DNA of 12,670 bases from JAZGAE01 sp036475545 (lineage in GTDB: Bacteria > Pseudomonadota > Alphaproteobacteria > DATDPM01): positions 1 to 12,670 of the forward strand of contig JAZGAE010000160.1 of NCBI GenBank assembly GCA_036475545.1, given 5' to 3'. The stretch's first letter is position 1. The number at the start of each line of letters is the position of its first letter. Position numbers and translations under genes: made by a program. Shown here piece after piece: positions 1 to 6,641 of the stretch. The notes beneath the pieces were generated by a model. It saw only the letters and a list, made by a program, of their open reading frames with translations. It ran no database searches and was not told where the DNA came from.

Positions 1-1
1 C

Positions 2-247
2 GACGACGTGCTGGGCGACGCCGGCTTGGCCAGCCATTGGGCACGCCGAGCCGAGGCTCTGCTGCGGGGGGACTTTTTCTCGGCCCCGGCACGAGTCAAG
101 ATGCGGGCCATGAGGTTCCGCGTTCGCATCGCCACCGCCGACCTTGCCGCGCCGGTCTTGGCTTCGGCCAACGTGGCTGCATTGCCGCGGGTGATCGAAC
201 GTCCTTTACTTGAGGCGATGCTGCGAAGACGACGGGGCCTGAAATGA
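2..247 (+). CDS. C-terminal end of an unrecognised protein (5' truncated)
   Basis: The reading frame is open from the first complete codon at base 2 to a TGA at 245-247, giving about 81 residues. It almost certainly begins upstream of the window; a GTG at 8 is the first possible in-window start but has no visible ribosome site. The tail is rich in Arg, Ala and Leu, with a segment FFSAPARVKMRAMRFRVR and a basic C-terminus. It has no membrane segment, and I recognise no family. Its stop overlaps the start of the next gene in an ATGA arrangement, so the two genes are probably translationally coupled and functionally linked. The 4-bp overlap and normal high-GC codon use support a real gene; the product is unknown. 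Confidence 0.6.
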   Translation, partial: DDVLGDAGLASHWARRAEALLRGDFFSAPARVKMRAMRFRVRIATADLAAPVLASANVAALPRVIERPLLEAMLRRRRGLK

Positions 248-966
248 CGCTCGGCTTTCACGAGAGGAGGAGGCGCCGACGGGGGCGGTGGCGCGTATTC
301 AAACGCGCTCTCGGACTGGCGTTAGTGATCGCCGCCGGCGCGTTCGCCTACCAGATCGGCGCGGACCTGGCGGAACGCGACGTGACGCGCCTCGAACGAG
401 AGATCGCGAGCCTCTCGGAGGAAATCGCCGCGCTTCAAGGTGAGAACGCCGACCTGCGGGCGGCGCTGAGCGCGGCAGAGCTCGAAGCGGAGCGTTGGCG
501 GCGACGCTACCAGCAGGACGTCCCTTCGGGGGTCGAGAAGGAGCTCCTCGACCTCGTGGCGAAGAGGCTCGCGGCCGGGGTTGCGGCGGACCGCCTGGCG
601 TTCGTGATTGGCGCAGCGAACAACGCGCGCTCCTGCGACGACGCCCCGGTGACCAAGCGGTTCATCGTCCAGACGCCGTGGACCAAAGGCGCCAACGACT
701 CGGTGGGCTTCGCCGACGGCACGATCACGGTCACCGGCCAAGGCGTCTCGGCAATCGACGCTCAGGGCAACCCCGAGGCCTGGTTCGATCCCGCCAAGCC
801 CGTCACGCTGCGATTCACGGAGTTGGGCGGCGAGAGTTCGCAAATCTCCGGCAAGCTGCCGCTGCATCACTCGGTGGTGGCGGGCGGCGACGAGTACCGC
901 TTCACCATCACGGCTGGCGCGCTCAGCTTCGTCGAGGTCACCGGCGATAAGTGCCGGTATCCTTGA
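244..966 (+). CDS. Membrane-anchored coiled-coil protein of unknown function
   Basis: This 240-residue protein starts at the ATG that overlaps the upstream stop by 4 bp. Visible parts are a very basic cytoplasmic N-terminus (residues 7-21, mostly Arg), one hydrophobic helix (about 22-40), a heptad-like Leu/Glu coiled coil (about 42-90, with a LEREIASLSEEIAALQ pattern), and a C-terminal domain (about 100-240) rich in Thr, Val and Gly that looks mostly beta-stranded. By the positive-inside rule the C-terminal domain should lie in the periplasm. It holds two cysteines, C131 and C237, which could form a disulfide. I do not recognise a named family. A role in envelope or polysaccharide export is possible from the architecture alone but unproven. 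No other gene of a pathway is visible next to it inside the window. Confidence 0.85.
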   Translation: MTLGFHERRRRRRGRWRVFKRALGLALVIAAGAFAYQIGADLAERDVTRLEREIASLSEEIAALQGENADLRAALSAAELEAERWRRRYQQDVPSGVEKELLDLVAKRLAAGVAADRLAFVIGAANNARSCDDAPVTKRFIVQTPWTKGANDSVGFADGTITVTGQGVSAIDAQGNPEAWFDPAKPVTLRFTELGGESSQISGKLPLHHSVVAGGDEYRFTITAGALSFVEVTGDKCRYP

Positions 967-967
967 G

Positions 968-996
968 CGCGCGCGTCTTCTGTTGGGGGGCGCGCG
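968..996 (+). terminator. Possible stem-loop after the coiled-coil gene
   Basis: Two bases after the stop codon, CGCGCGC (968-974) can pair with GCGCGCG (990-996) around a 15-nt loop containing TTCTGTT and a G-run. No T-tract follows, so it is not a standard intrinsic terminator. It could protect an mRNA 3' end or act with Rho. Alternating CG runs pair easily by chance in DNA of this composition, hence the low confidence. Confidence 0.3.
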
Positions 997-1335
997 TCCG
1001 CGCCGACATTCGTGCTGGTCAACTTCGGTAATGGGGCGGCGAAACCACCGCGTTGACCGAGTGGTTGAGGGCGAGGGTTCGGCCTAAAGAACCATTCGAG
1101 CCATATCCGGCCGCCACCGTCGCTCGTTCCGAGAAGTCCTGCCGGGCACTGCGAGCGAACAATTTTGTCGGTCCCGAATGCGGGTGCGGCAAGACCGGCG
1201 CCCTCAACAACGATCTGCGTCGGCTTGCAGAGTCGTTCAGACGGCGGTCCACCATCGGCAAGATCAGGTTACATAAGTTGGTAACGTACCTCTTCGCCTT
1301 GTCTTCGGGTTTTCTTGTGTGACATTTTGCCGCAC

Positions 1336-1369
1336 TTGAGTTTTAGTCGCTAAAGACCAATTAAACAAT
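1336..1369 (+). promoter_or_regulatory. Weak candidate promoter for the small lipoprotein gene
   Basis: This is the most A+T-rich part of the window, directly upstream of the lipoprotein gene. A -35-like TTGAGT (1336-1341) lies 17 bp from AATTAA (1359-1364). Alternatively, AACAAT (1364-1369) is the better -10 match but lacks a good -35. No arrangement matches consensus closely, so the exact promoter is unsure. The composition and position are the main support. Confidence 0.3.
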
Positions 1370-1392
1370 AGGGTTATTCTAGGGAGGGTGCC

Positions 1393-1593
1393 ATGGATCG
1401 GAAATGGTTACCCATTGTAGCTGCGCCCTTGCTGGCACTGCTCGCTGGCTGTCTGCCCGCCGAGCAAATCGCCGAACGCCACATCCCTCAATGTAACGAG
1501 TACGGAATCGACCAAGCAGACCGCGCGTTCGACGACTGCGTGGTGGCGCTGCATCAACTTGGCCACGACCGCGGTCAGTTCCGCACCGAATGA
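1393..1593 (+). CDS. Small two-cysteine lipoprotein
   Basis: This 66-residue protein has a clear ribosome site, AGGGAGGG (1381-1388), just before its ATG. Residues 1-19 form a lipoprotein signal peptide: a basic N-terminus, a hydrophobic core LPIVAAPLLALLAG, and a lipobox ending LAG-C20. Cys20 is the expected lipidated residue. The mature part is only about 47 residues and carries C34 and C49 in a CNEYGIDQADRAFDDC pattern. Small alphaproteobacterial hypothetical proteins often show a similar Cys-x2-Tyr-Gly...Phe-x2-Cys arrangement, so I think this is a member of that uncharacterised group, with the two cysteines probably bridged in the periplasm. It appears to be a single-gene transcript, with an A+T-rich upstream region and a hairpin terminator downstream. 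Residue 21 is Leu, not Asp, so it has no Asp+2 inner-membrane retention signal and outer-membrane sorting is plausible. Confidence 0.82.
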   Translation: MDRKWLPIVAAPLLALLAGCLPAEQIAERHIPQCNEYGIDQADRAFDDCVVALHQLGHDRGQFRTE

Positions 1594-1632
1594 GCAGGAC
1601 CAGGACCAGCTTCAATGCGTATCGTGCCCGGG

Positions 1633-1658
1633 GGCCCCGCCAGTGCGGGGCCTTCGTT
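1633..1658 (+). terminator. Intrinsic terminator after the small lipoprotein gene
   Basis: GGCCCCGC (1633-1640) and GCGGGGCC (1645-1652) form a perfect 8-bp GC stem with a CAGT loop. The T-containing stretch TTCGTT follows. It lies 40 bp after the lipoprotein stop. The T-tract is interrupted, but in a high-GC genome this is a good rho-independent terminator. It could also slow transcription from the opposite strand downstream of the tRNA, though no T-run exists on that side. Confidence 0.7.
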
Positions 1659-1783
1659 CGCCAGGGCTTGGCGAGCCCGAGCACACAGGCGGCGACGATC
1701 CTTGCAGCGGTTGCTGTGAGCGGTACTCCGTGGGGTCCAAGAATGACTGGCGGGATGGCCCGATACCGAGCCCTCGCAAAGCG

Positions 1784-1858
<75 letters not shown>

Positions 1859-1890
1859 ATCAGAGGACGCGACACGGCCTTCAGTCTAAG

Positions 1891-1912
1891 ATGGGCCCGC
1901 GCAGCGGCCCAT
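1891..1912 (-). terminator. Inverted repeat between hemY and the tRNA gene
   Basis: ATGGGCC (1912-1906 on the minus strand) pairs with GGCCCAT (1897-1891). A further GC/GC pair can form inside if one G is bulged. It lies about 105 bp beyond the hemY stop and about 33 bp before the tRNA 5' end. No T-run follows, so it may be a weak transcription stop for the heme operon, a processing signal, or chance. Confidence 0.3.
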
Positions 1913-2017
1913 TGAACCCGCGCCCGCCGGCGAGCCGCGCGGTACCAGACGGCCGCTCGAAGCGCGGAGCGGGCCGGAAAACAGCGGGCGCCGGCGCGGC
2001 GAACGTTACTCCCGCGC

Positions 2018-3418
2018 TCAGGCGGCGTCAACGCCGCCCGCCGCCCTCTCCCCCGCAGCCGGGGCCGGCCGGAGCTCGCGCGCGGGCGCCGCGGAAACGG
2101 CGATCGCTCCGAACCCGGCCTTGAGCGGCGAGCCCCACACCAGGCTGTCGAAGGAGTCGCACTGGGGGCAGGCCGGCACCCACGCGCTCGCCGCGGCGGC
2201 GCAGCGCTCGCACACCCAGGCGTCGTCCGGCTCCACCTCCGTGGCGCGGGCCAGCCACTCGCCCGCGGCCACGGCATCGCCGTGCTCGCTTTCCTCCACC
2301 TCGGCCATCAGGCGGTAGGCGCGCCGCGATGGGGCCCCGTCCCGGCGCGCCTCCAGCGCCGCCTCCAGATGGCGGCGGGCCTCGCCCCAGAGGTCGGCGG
2401 CCAGCGCCGCCTCGGCCAGCGCGATGTGGCTCTCGCCATGCTCGGGGTTGCGCTCGGCGAGCCTCTCGACGCGGCGCACCCGAGCCAGCGGCTCCTCGGC
2501 CGGCCTCAAGTCCCCGTACGCCCTGGCGAGATCCGGGTGCGGCGCCTGCGCCCAGGCCTTCTCGAGCAGCTTCTCGGCGCGCCGCTCCTGGCCCGAGGCC
2601 GCCAGCAGCCTGGCGAGCCGCGCGGTGGTCGGGGCCATGGCGGGCGCCAGCTTGTGGGCCCTGCGCATGAGGGCAAGCGCCTGGGCCGGGCGGCCGTGGC
2701 CGTCCGCCTCCAGACTCTGCCCGAAGAGGGCCGCGGCCTCCTTGCGGCGGCCCTCTTCCGTCGCGATGGCCTTGCTCCGGGCCGCCCGGTGCATCGTCCT
2801 GGCCGCCTCCTGCCAGCTGCCGGCGTGGGCCTGCAGCTCGGCCAGCGTTCGCGCGACCCACGGCGTGGCGGGCCTGAGCTTGTAGGCGCGCTCGGCCAAC
2901 GTCATGGCGGTCTCCATCTCGCCGTCCCGCAACGCCTGGGTGAGCAGGCCCCTCAATCCCAGGAAGGCGGTGTCGGGCCGCTCCAACATGGCGGCGAAGT
3001 AGGTCCGCGCGGCCTCCGCGTCGCCCTCGAGCTGGGCCGCCTGGGCCGACAGCAGCTTGGTGAGCGGCGGCTCGCCCAACAGCGTCTCGGCGCGCCGGGC
3101 CTGGCGCCTCGCCTCGGCGGCGTCACCGGCCGCCACCGCCACCAGGCCCTGGGTGAGCGCCCGGTAGCCGCGCCGGCGGCGGCGCTCCGCCCGCGCCTGG
3201 CGCGATATCCTGAGCGCGCCGAGCATGTACGCCCAAAGGCGCACGGCGAGCCCGGCGACGAAGGCGAGAAGCGCGGCGGCCCCGACCAGCACCGCGAACG
3301 AGGTATCGACGCGGTATCCGGGCAATAAGATGGTCACCTCGCCGGGATGGTCGGCCAGCCACGCGGCGCCGGAGCCCACCGCGGCCAAAACCAGGAGAAC
3401 AAGAAGGGCCCGAATCAT
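2018..3418 (-). CDS. hemY: HemY-like membrane TPR protein with C-terminal metal-binding motif
   Basis: This 466-residue protein has the HemY layout: two N-terminal membrane helices (about 4-22 and 41-63), a basic segment (about 71-84, ISRQARAERRRRRG), then a long run of TPR-like helical pairs (about 86-390). The name comes from its place in heme operons. It is not the HemY/HemG-type protoporphyrinogen oxidase of Gram-positive bacteria, and no oxidase cofactor motif is present. The C-terminus carries C403-x2-C406-x10-C417-x2-C420 with nearby Trp residues, the same spacing as the rubredoxin-like metal-binding tail of LapB/YciM. About 46 Ala/Pro-rich residues follow it. It is last in the hemC-hemD-mic60 operon, 28 bp after the Mic60 stop. 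The ATG at 3418 is chosen because it directly precedes the first membrane helix, although the ribosome site is weak. Family assignment is firm; biochemical role is not. Confidence 0.9.
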   Translation of the reverse strand: MIRALLVLLVLAAVGSGAAWLADHPGEVTILLPGYRVDTSFAVLVGAAALLAFVAGLAVRLWAYMLGALRISRQARAERRRRRGYRALTQGLVAVAAGDAAEARRQARRAETLLGEPPLTKLLSAQAAQLEGDAEAARTYFAAMLERPDTAFLGLRGLLTQALRDGEMETAMTLAERAYKLRPATPWVARTLAELQAHAGSWQEAARTMHRAARSKAIATEEGRRKEAAALFGQSLEADGHGRPAQALALMRRAHKLAPAMAPTTARLARLLAASGQERRAEKLLEKAWAQAPHPDLARAYGDLRPAEEPLARVRRVERLAERNPEHGESHIALAEAALAADLWGEARRHLEAALEARRDGAPSRRAYRLMAEVEESEHGDAVAAGEWLARATEVEPDDAWVCERCAAAASAWVPACPQCDSFDSLVWGSPLKAGFGAIAVSAAPARELRPAPAAGERAAGGVDAA

Positions 3419-3446
3419 CGCACCGCCATCTCAGAGAGCGACGCCG

Positions 3447-4742
3447 CTATTCCGACGGCCCGTCACCCTGGGCGATCTGACCGACGACGTGAGCGTGGAG
3501 GTCCTTGAGCGCCCGCTCGGCCGTCATGCGCGCGCGCGCGTCGTCGAGCCATGTTTGCGCCGCCGCGCGCGGCGGTCCCGCGAGCGCGTCCAGCTCCGCC
3601 ACCGCCCCCTTGAGGTCGCCCGCCTCGAGCCGCGCCTCGCCCCGGGCCACCACCGCCTTCGGCTCGTCGCCGGCCACGTCGCCGCCCGTGGGCCGGACGG
3701 TGACCACCGAGGCCGCGCGCGCGAGGACCTCGTCCACCCAGTCCCCTTCCTCCGGCGTGCGGGATACCTGCACCACGGCGTTGGCCACCGAGGGGAACCG
3801 GGCGCGCAGCTCTTCGCCCGTCGCGACGCCCCCCTCGGCGAATGCGGAAATCTCCGCCACGGCGGCGGCCACCCGCGCGTCCCCCTCGGCGAGCGATTCC
3901 ACGACTTCGAGTTCGCGGCCGAAGGGCTCGGAGGTGCGCAGCGCCTCGCGCAGCTGGCCGACCGCCACCACCAGCGCCTGCCGCCCCGCCCCGACGGCGG
4001 CGGCCTCGCGGGGCGCGCTCTCCAGGGCCTCGACACGCCCTCTCAGCTCGACCAGCTTGGCGGCGTTGCGCTCGGCAACGAGCTTCGCGGCCTCGGCCTC
4101 CGGGACCGGCACGGGGGCCTCGGTCGAGGCCCGCACCTCGGCGAGCCGCGCCTCCATCCGCCCCATCGACGTCTCGAGCTCCGCGATGCGGCTCTTCAGG
4201 CCGGCCGCCGTTTCCGCCACCAAGGCGGCCGTCGCCTCGGCTTGGTTGACGGCTTCCGCCTCGGGAAGCTCCGCGACCCGGCCCTCGAGCGCCTCGAACC
4301 GCTCCGCGGTCGTCTCCAGGGCCTCGATCCGGCGCTCCTCCAGGGCCTCGATCCGATCCGCCAGCGCGGCCACCCTTTCCTCGAGCACCGGCAACTTGCC
4401 TTGGGCCTCTATGAACTCCACCGTCCTCGGCGGCCACAGCGACCAGGCGAGCGCCCCCAGCGCCCCCACCATCAGCGCTCCGGCCACCGCCCACAGCCAT
4501 TCGAGCCCGTGCCGTCTCGGTGGCGGGGCGGTCTGCACTTGCACCGGCGCCGCCGGCCTCGGCGGGGGGGCGGCCCGCACCGCGGCGGCCGGCCTCGGCG
4601 CGGCGGCGGCCTTGGGCCTTTTGGCGCCGCCCTTTGCCTTGGGTTCAGCCGGCCTTGCCGCCTTGGCCGAGCCGCTCTTCTTGGCGGGCGGCCGCTTCGC
4701 GCGCCCCCCCGACGATGTCCCACTGCCCTGACGCTTGGCCAT
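3447..4742 (-). CDS. Mic60/mitofilin-family membrane-shaping protein
   Basis: This 431-residue protein has the alphaproteobacterial mitofilin architecture. An N-terminal tail of about 78 residues is rich in Lys, Ala and Pro and probably disordered in the cytoplasm. One membrane helix follows (about 81-103), then a long coiled coil (about 114-245, Glu/Ala/Leu-rich). The C-terminal helical domain (about 255-431) holds the conserved-looking patterns LREALRTSEPFGREL, GEELRARFPSVANAVV and ARGEARLEAGDLKGAVAEL. Mic60 proteins bind and bend membrane: they form crista junctions in mitochondria and act on intracytoplasmic membranes in alphaproteobacteria, with the coiled coil and C-terminal domain in the periplasm. 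Location between hemD and hemY agrees with the known genomic neighbourhood of the family. The gene starts 41 bp after hemD; an AAGG about 11 nt upstream may be the ribosome site. Similarity in the coiled coil alone would be weak evidence, but domain order and synteny make the call strong. Confidence 0.9.
   Translation of the reverse strand: MAKRQGSGTSSGGRAKRPPAKKSGSAKAARPAEPKAKGGAKRPKAAAAPRPAAAVRAAPPPRPAAPVQVQTAPPPRRHGLEWLWAVAGALMVGALGALAWSLWPPRTVEFIEAQGKLPVLEERVAALADRIEALEERRIEALETTAERFEALEGRVAELPEAEAVNQAEATAALVAETAAGLKSRIAELETSMGRMEARLAEVRASTEAPVPVPEAEAAKLVAERNAAKLVELRGRVEALESAPREAAAVGAGRQALVVAVGQLREALRTSEPFGRELEVVESLAEGDARVAAAVAEISAFAEGGVATGEELRARFPSVANAVVQVSRTPEEGDWVDEVLARAASVVTVRPTGGDVAGDEPKAVVARGEARLEAGDLKGAVAELDALAGPPRAAAQTWLDDARARMTAERALKDLHAHVVGQIAQGDGPSE
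4314..4355 (-). repeat. 18-bp tandem-like direct repeat inside the Mic60 coiled coil
   Basis: CTCCAGGGCCTCGATCCG occurs at 4314-4331 and again at 4338-4355, a period of 24 bp. It encodes two RIEALE units at residues 130-135 and 138-143. The period is eight residues, not the seven of a regular coiled coil, so a local slippage duplication would have inserted one extra residue in the heptad register. Confidence 0.75.
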
Positions 4743-4783
4743 GCCGTTTTACCTTCAGGTTGTCGAACGGAGAGATCGTCCTC

Positions 4784-5557
4784 TCAGGTCGCCTCTCCGG
4801 CGCGGTCCGGGCGCTCTCCCCATTCGCGCAAGGCGGAGTCGATCTCGTCCGCGAGGGCGGCGAGCTCGGGGCGGGCCGCCCACCTGACCTCGCGCCACGA
4901 CAGAGGCCCCAACGCCTCCGCCACCGCCCGGCTCAAACAAAAGGCGGTGACCTTTCGGCACGCCGCCACAACGTCTGCCTTGGCCGCAAGGGTAACAAAG
5001 GTGGCGGCGGTTCGGGGAGAGAAAAATAGGGCCATGTCGATGGCCCCCTGGCGCAGCGCCTCGACCGTGCCGGGCGAAAGCGAGTCCACCGTGTGCGCCT
5101 CGTACAGCACCGCGCGCCGGACCACGAACCCCGAGGCCTCGAGGCGCCCGGCCAGGTCGCCCGCGACGACGCTGCCGGCGGCGTGCACCAGCGCCCCGGC
5201 CCCGGGGTCCAGCTTTGCCGCCACGAGCCGGGCCAGGTCCTCGACGTCGCCGCCCGCGCTCGCCACCGCCGCGAAGCCCAGCTCTCGCGCCGTCCGCGCC
5301 GTGGCGTCGCCGACGGCCAAGACCGGAAGGCGCCGCTCGCCGGTGGCGGCGGCCAAGGCGCGGGCGCCGTTGGCGCTGGTGAGCAGGAACGCCTGCACGC
5401 CGGACACATCGAGACCGCCCGCAGCACCCGCCCCGCGCCGCTCGATGAAAAGCAACGGTTCGACCAGCGGCTCGATGCCGCGCCCGCGCAGGAGCTCGGC
5501 GACCGGCTCGGCGTCGTCGCTCTGGCGGGTGACGAGCGCGCGCAAGGGCCGCCTCAT
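4784..5557 (-). CDS. hemD: Uroporphyrinogen-III synthase
   Basis: This 257-residue protein cyclises hydroxymethylbilane with inversion of ring D to give uroporphyrinogen III, in the cytoplasm. Supporting features are the start RRPLRALVTRQ with an early Arg, the FLLTSANGARAL segment (about 57-68, the usual 'TSxNA' type signature), LAVGDATARTARELGF (about 80-95), and the second-half LYEAHTV and FFSPRTAATF (about 178-187). HemD sequences are poorly conserved overall, but this motif order and the length of about 250 are typical. The ATG at 5557 overlaps the hemC TGA by 4 bp (ATGA), which fixes the start and suggests translational coupling. The same frame stays open upstream through the antiphase of hemC as far as 6766; that extension has no meaning. 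Strong call from synteny and motifs. Confidence 0.95.
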   Translation of the reverse strand: MRRPLRALVTRQSDDAEPVAELLRGRGIEPLVEPLLFIERRGAGAAGGLDVSGVQAFLLTSANGARALAAATGERRLPVLAVGDATARTARELGFAAVASAGGDVEDLARLVAAKLDPGAGALVHAAGSVVAGDLAGRLEASGFVVRRAVLYEAHTVDSLSPGTVEALRQGAIDMALFFSPRTAATFVTLAAKADVVAACRKVTAFCLSRAVAEALGPLSWREVRWAARPELAALADEIDSALREWGERPDRAGEAT

Positions 5558-6495
5558 CCCAACGACTCGATGAAGCCGGGCCCGGCGCGGGCCTTGAGCT
5601 CGGCCCCGGCGTCCGTGCCGAGCGCCACCGCGTCGCCCGCCCGTCCCTCGCGCCGCACCCGGTAGACCTCGCTTCCGTCGGGCCGCGCCAGCAGCCCCCG
5701 CAAGGCCAGCCCGCCCGAGCCGTCGAGCTCGGCCAGCCCCGCGATCGGCGTCCGGCACGACCCGTCCAGGGCCGCGAGCATGGCGCGCTCCGCCGCGACG
5801 CAAGCGGCCGTCGCAGGGTCGTTCAAGGGGGCGAGGAGGTCGCGGACGCGGGTATCGTCGCCGCGGCACTCGACGCCGATGGCGCCCTGGCCCACGGCGG
5901 GCAGAATCTCGTCCACGGACAGCACCGCCGTCGCCTCGGCGGCGATCCCGAGGCGCTTGAGCCCGGCCAGGGCCAAGAGCGTGGCGTCGACCTGGCCGTC
6001 CTTCACCTTCCTGAGGCGGGTGTGGACGTTGCCGCGCAGGTCGACGGCTTCGAGGTCGGGCCTGAGCGCGAGCAACTGGGCCCTGCGCCGGAGCGAGGCC
6101 GTGCCCACCACCGCCCCTTGGGGAAGCCCGGCGATGGTCGCAGCCCGATGGCAGACGAAGGCGTCGCGCGGGTCCTCGCGTGGCGGCAGGCAGGCGATCT
6201 CGAGCCCCTCCGGAAGCCAGGTCGGCACGTCCTTCATGGAGTGGACCGCCAGGTCGACCCGGCCGGCGAGCAAGGCCTCCTCGATCTCCTTGGTGAACAG
6301 GCCCTTGCCGCCGAACTCGCGGAGCGGCCGGCCGGTGAGCTTGTCGCCGGTGGTGCGGATGACCGCGAGCTCCACCGCCTCCTCCGGGGCGAGCTCGGGG
6401 TGGGCCTCGGCCAGGCGGTCGCGTAGCTGGCGCGCCTGGGCCAGCGCCAATGGGCTGCCGCGGGTGCCGATCCGCAGTACCGGAACGCGAGCCAT
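5554..6495 (-). CDS. hemC: Hydroxymethylbilane synthase (porphobilinogen deaminase)
   Basis: This 313-residue cytoplasmic enzyme joins four porphobilinogen units into hydroxymethylbilane. The family motifs are all visible: IGTRGSPLALAQA (9-21), GGKGLFTKEIEEALL (62-76), DLAVHSMKDVPT (81-92) with the catalytic Asp at 89, PREDPRDAF (105-113), GTASLRRRAQL (131-141) and LRGNVHTRLRK (153-163). C247 in LDGSCRTPIAG is the residue that carries the dipyrromethane cofactor. It is the first gene of the leftward heme operon and overlaps hemD by 4 bp. The ATG at 6495 starts just before the conserved N-terminus; a nearby ATG at 6502 is out of frame. I see no consensus promoter in the 146-bp gap shared with tsaD, and no FNR-type palindrome. 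Confidence 0.98.
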   Translation of the reverse strand: MARVPVLRIGTRGSPLALAQARQLRDRLAEAHPELAPEEAVELAVIRTTGDKLTGRPLREFGGKGLFTKEIEEALLAGRVDLAVHSMKDVPTWLPEGLEIACLPPREDPRDAFVCHRAATIAGLPQGAVVGTASLRRRAQLLALRPDLEAVDLRGNVHTRLRKVKDGQVDATLLALAGLKRLGIAAEATAVLSVDEILPAVGQGAIGVECRGDDTRVRDLLAPLNDPATAACVAAERAMLAALDGSCRTPIAGLAELDGSGGLALRGLLARPDGSEVYRVRREGRAGDAVALGTDAGAELKARAGPGFIESLG

Positions 6496-6641
6496 GGCCC
6501 ATGGTGTAATCCCTGGGACAGCCGGTGGAAAGTGGTTCGTGCGGGCCTTTGCGGGTAGAGTCCGGCTTGCGGCGACGGGCCCGGCCGTTGCCGGCCTGCG
6601 GCGCCGCGCGCCGGGCCTGGGCGAAGGAGGCGTGAGCTGCC
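6496..6641. promoter_or_regulatory. Divergent promoter region between hemC and tsaD
   Basis: Both the heme operon and the tsaD-side genes must be transcribed outward from this 146-bp gap or from just inside its flanks. The only near-consensus elements are weak: TAGAGT (6556-6561) on the plus strand without a good -35, and a TTTCCA-17 bp-TACACC pair on the minus strand close to hemC. No clear operator palindrome is visible. The tsaD ribosome site AAGGAGG lies at 6624-6630. The region is given from geometry, not from a recognised motif. Confidence 0.5.

Larger units (their letters stand above)
967..1392. other. 426-bp stretch without a convincing gene
   Basis: No reading frame here has a good start, ribosome site and protein-like composition. 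Two opposed short frames exist (1019-1261 on the minus strand; 1053-1322 on the plus strand, TTG start), and neither resembles anything I know. The first half is moderately GC-rich. From about 1262 the base composition changes to A+T-rich with T-runs, unlike the rest of the window. This right half most likely holds the promoter of the small lipoprotein gene. Small inverted repeats such as GTTAC/GTAAC (about 1267-1285) are visible but unremarkable. Confidence 0.6.

Noticed and set aside
1053..1115. Possible tRNA-Ser-like remnant (CCGAGTGGTTGAGGGC and a later TTCGAGCC)
   Set aside because: The D-arm resemblance is real, but the anticodon arm has an 8-nt loop, the T-stem does not pair and no acceptor stem is found. 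Treated as chance.
1019..1322. Opposed short frames of 80 and 89 residues
   Set aside because: No ribosome site, no recognisable motif, and the plus-strand one begins at TTG. Composition is not gene-like.
3225..5573. 782-residue plus-strand open frame
   Set aside because: It lies antisense to mic60 and hemD and is low-complexity Arg/Ala/Pro/Ser sequence, a typical high-GC shadow frame.
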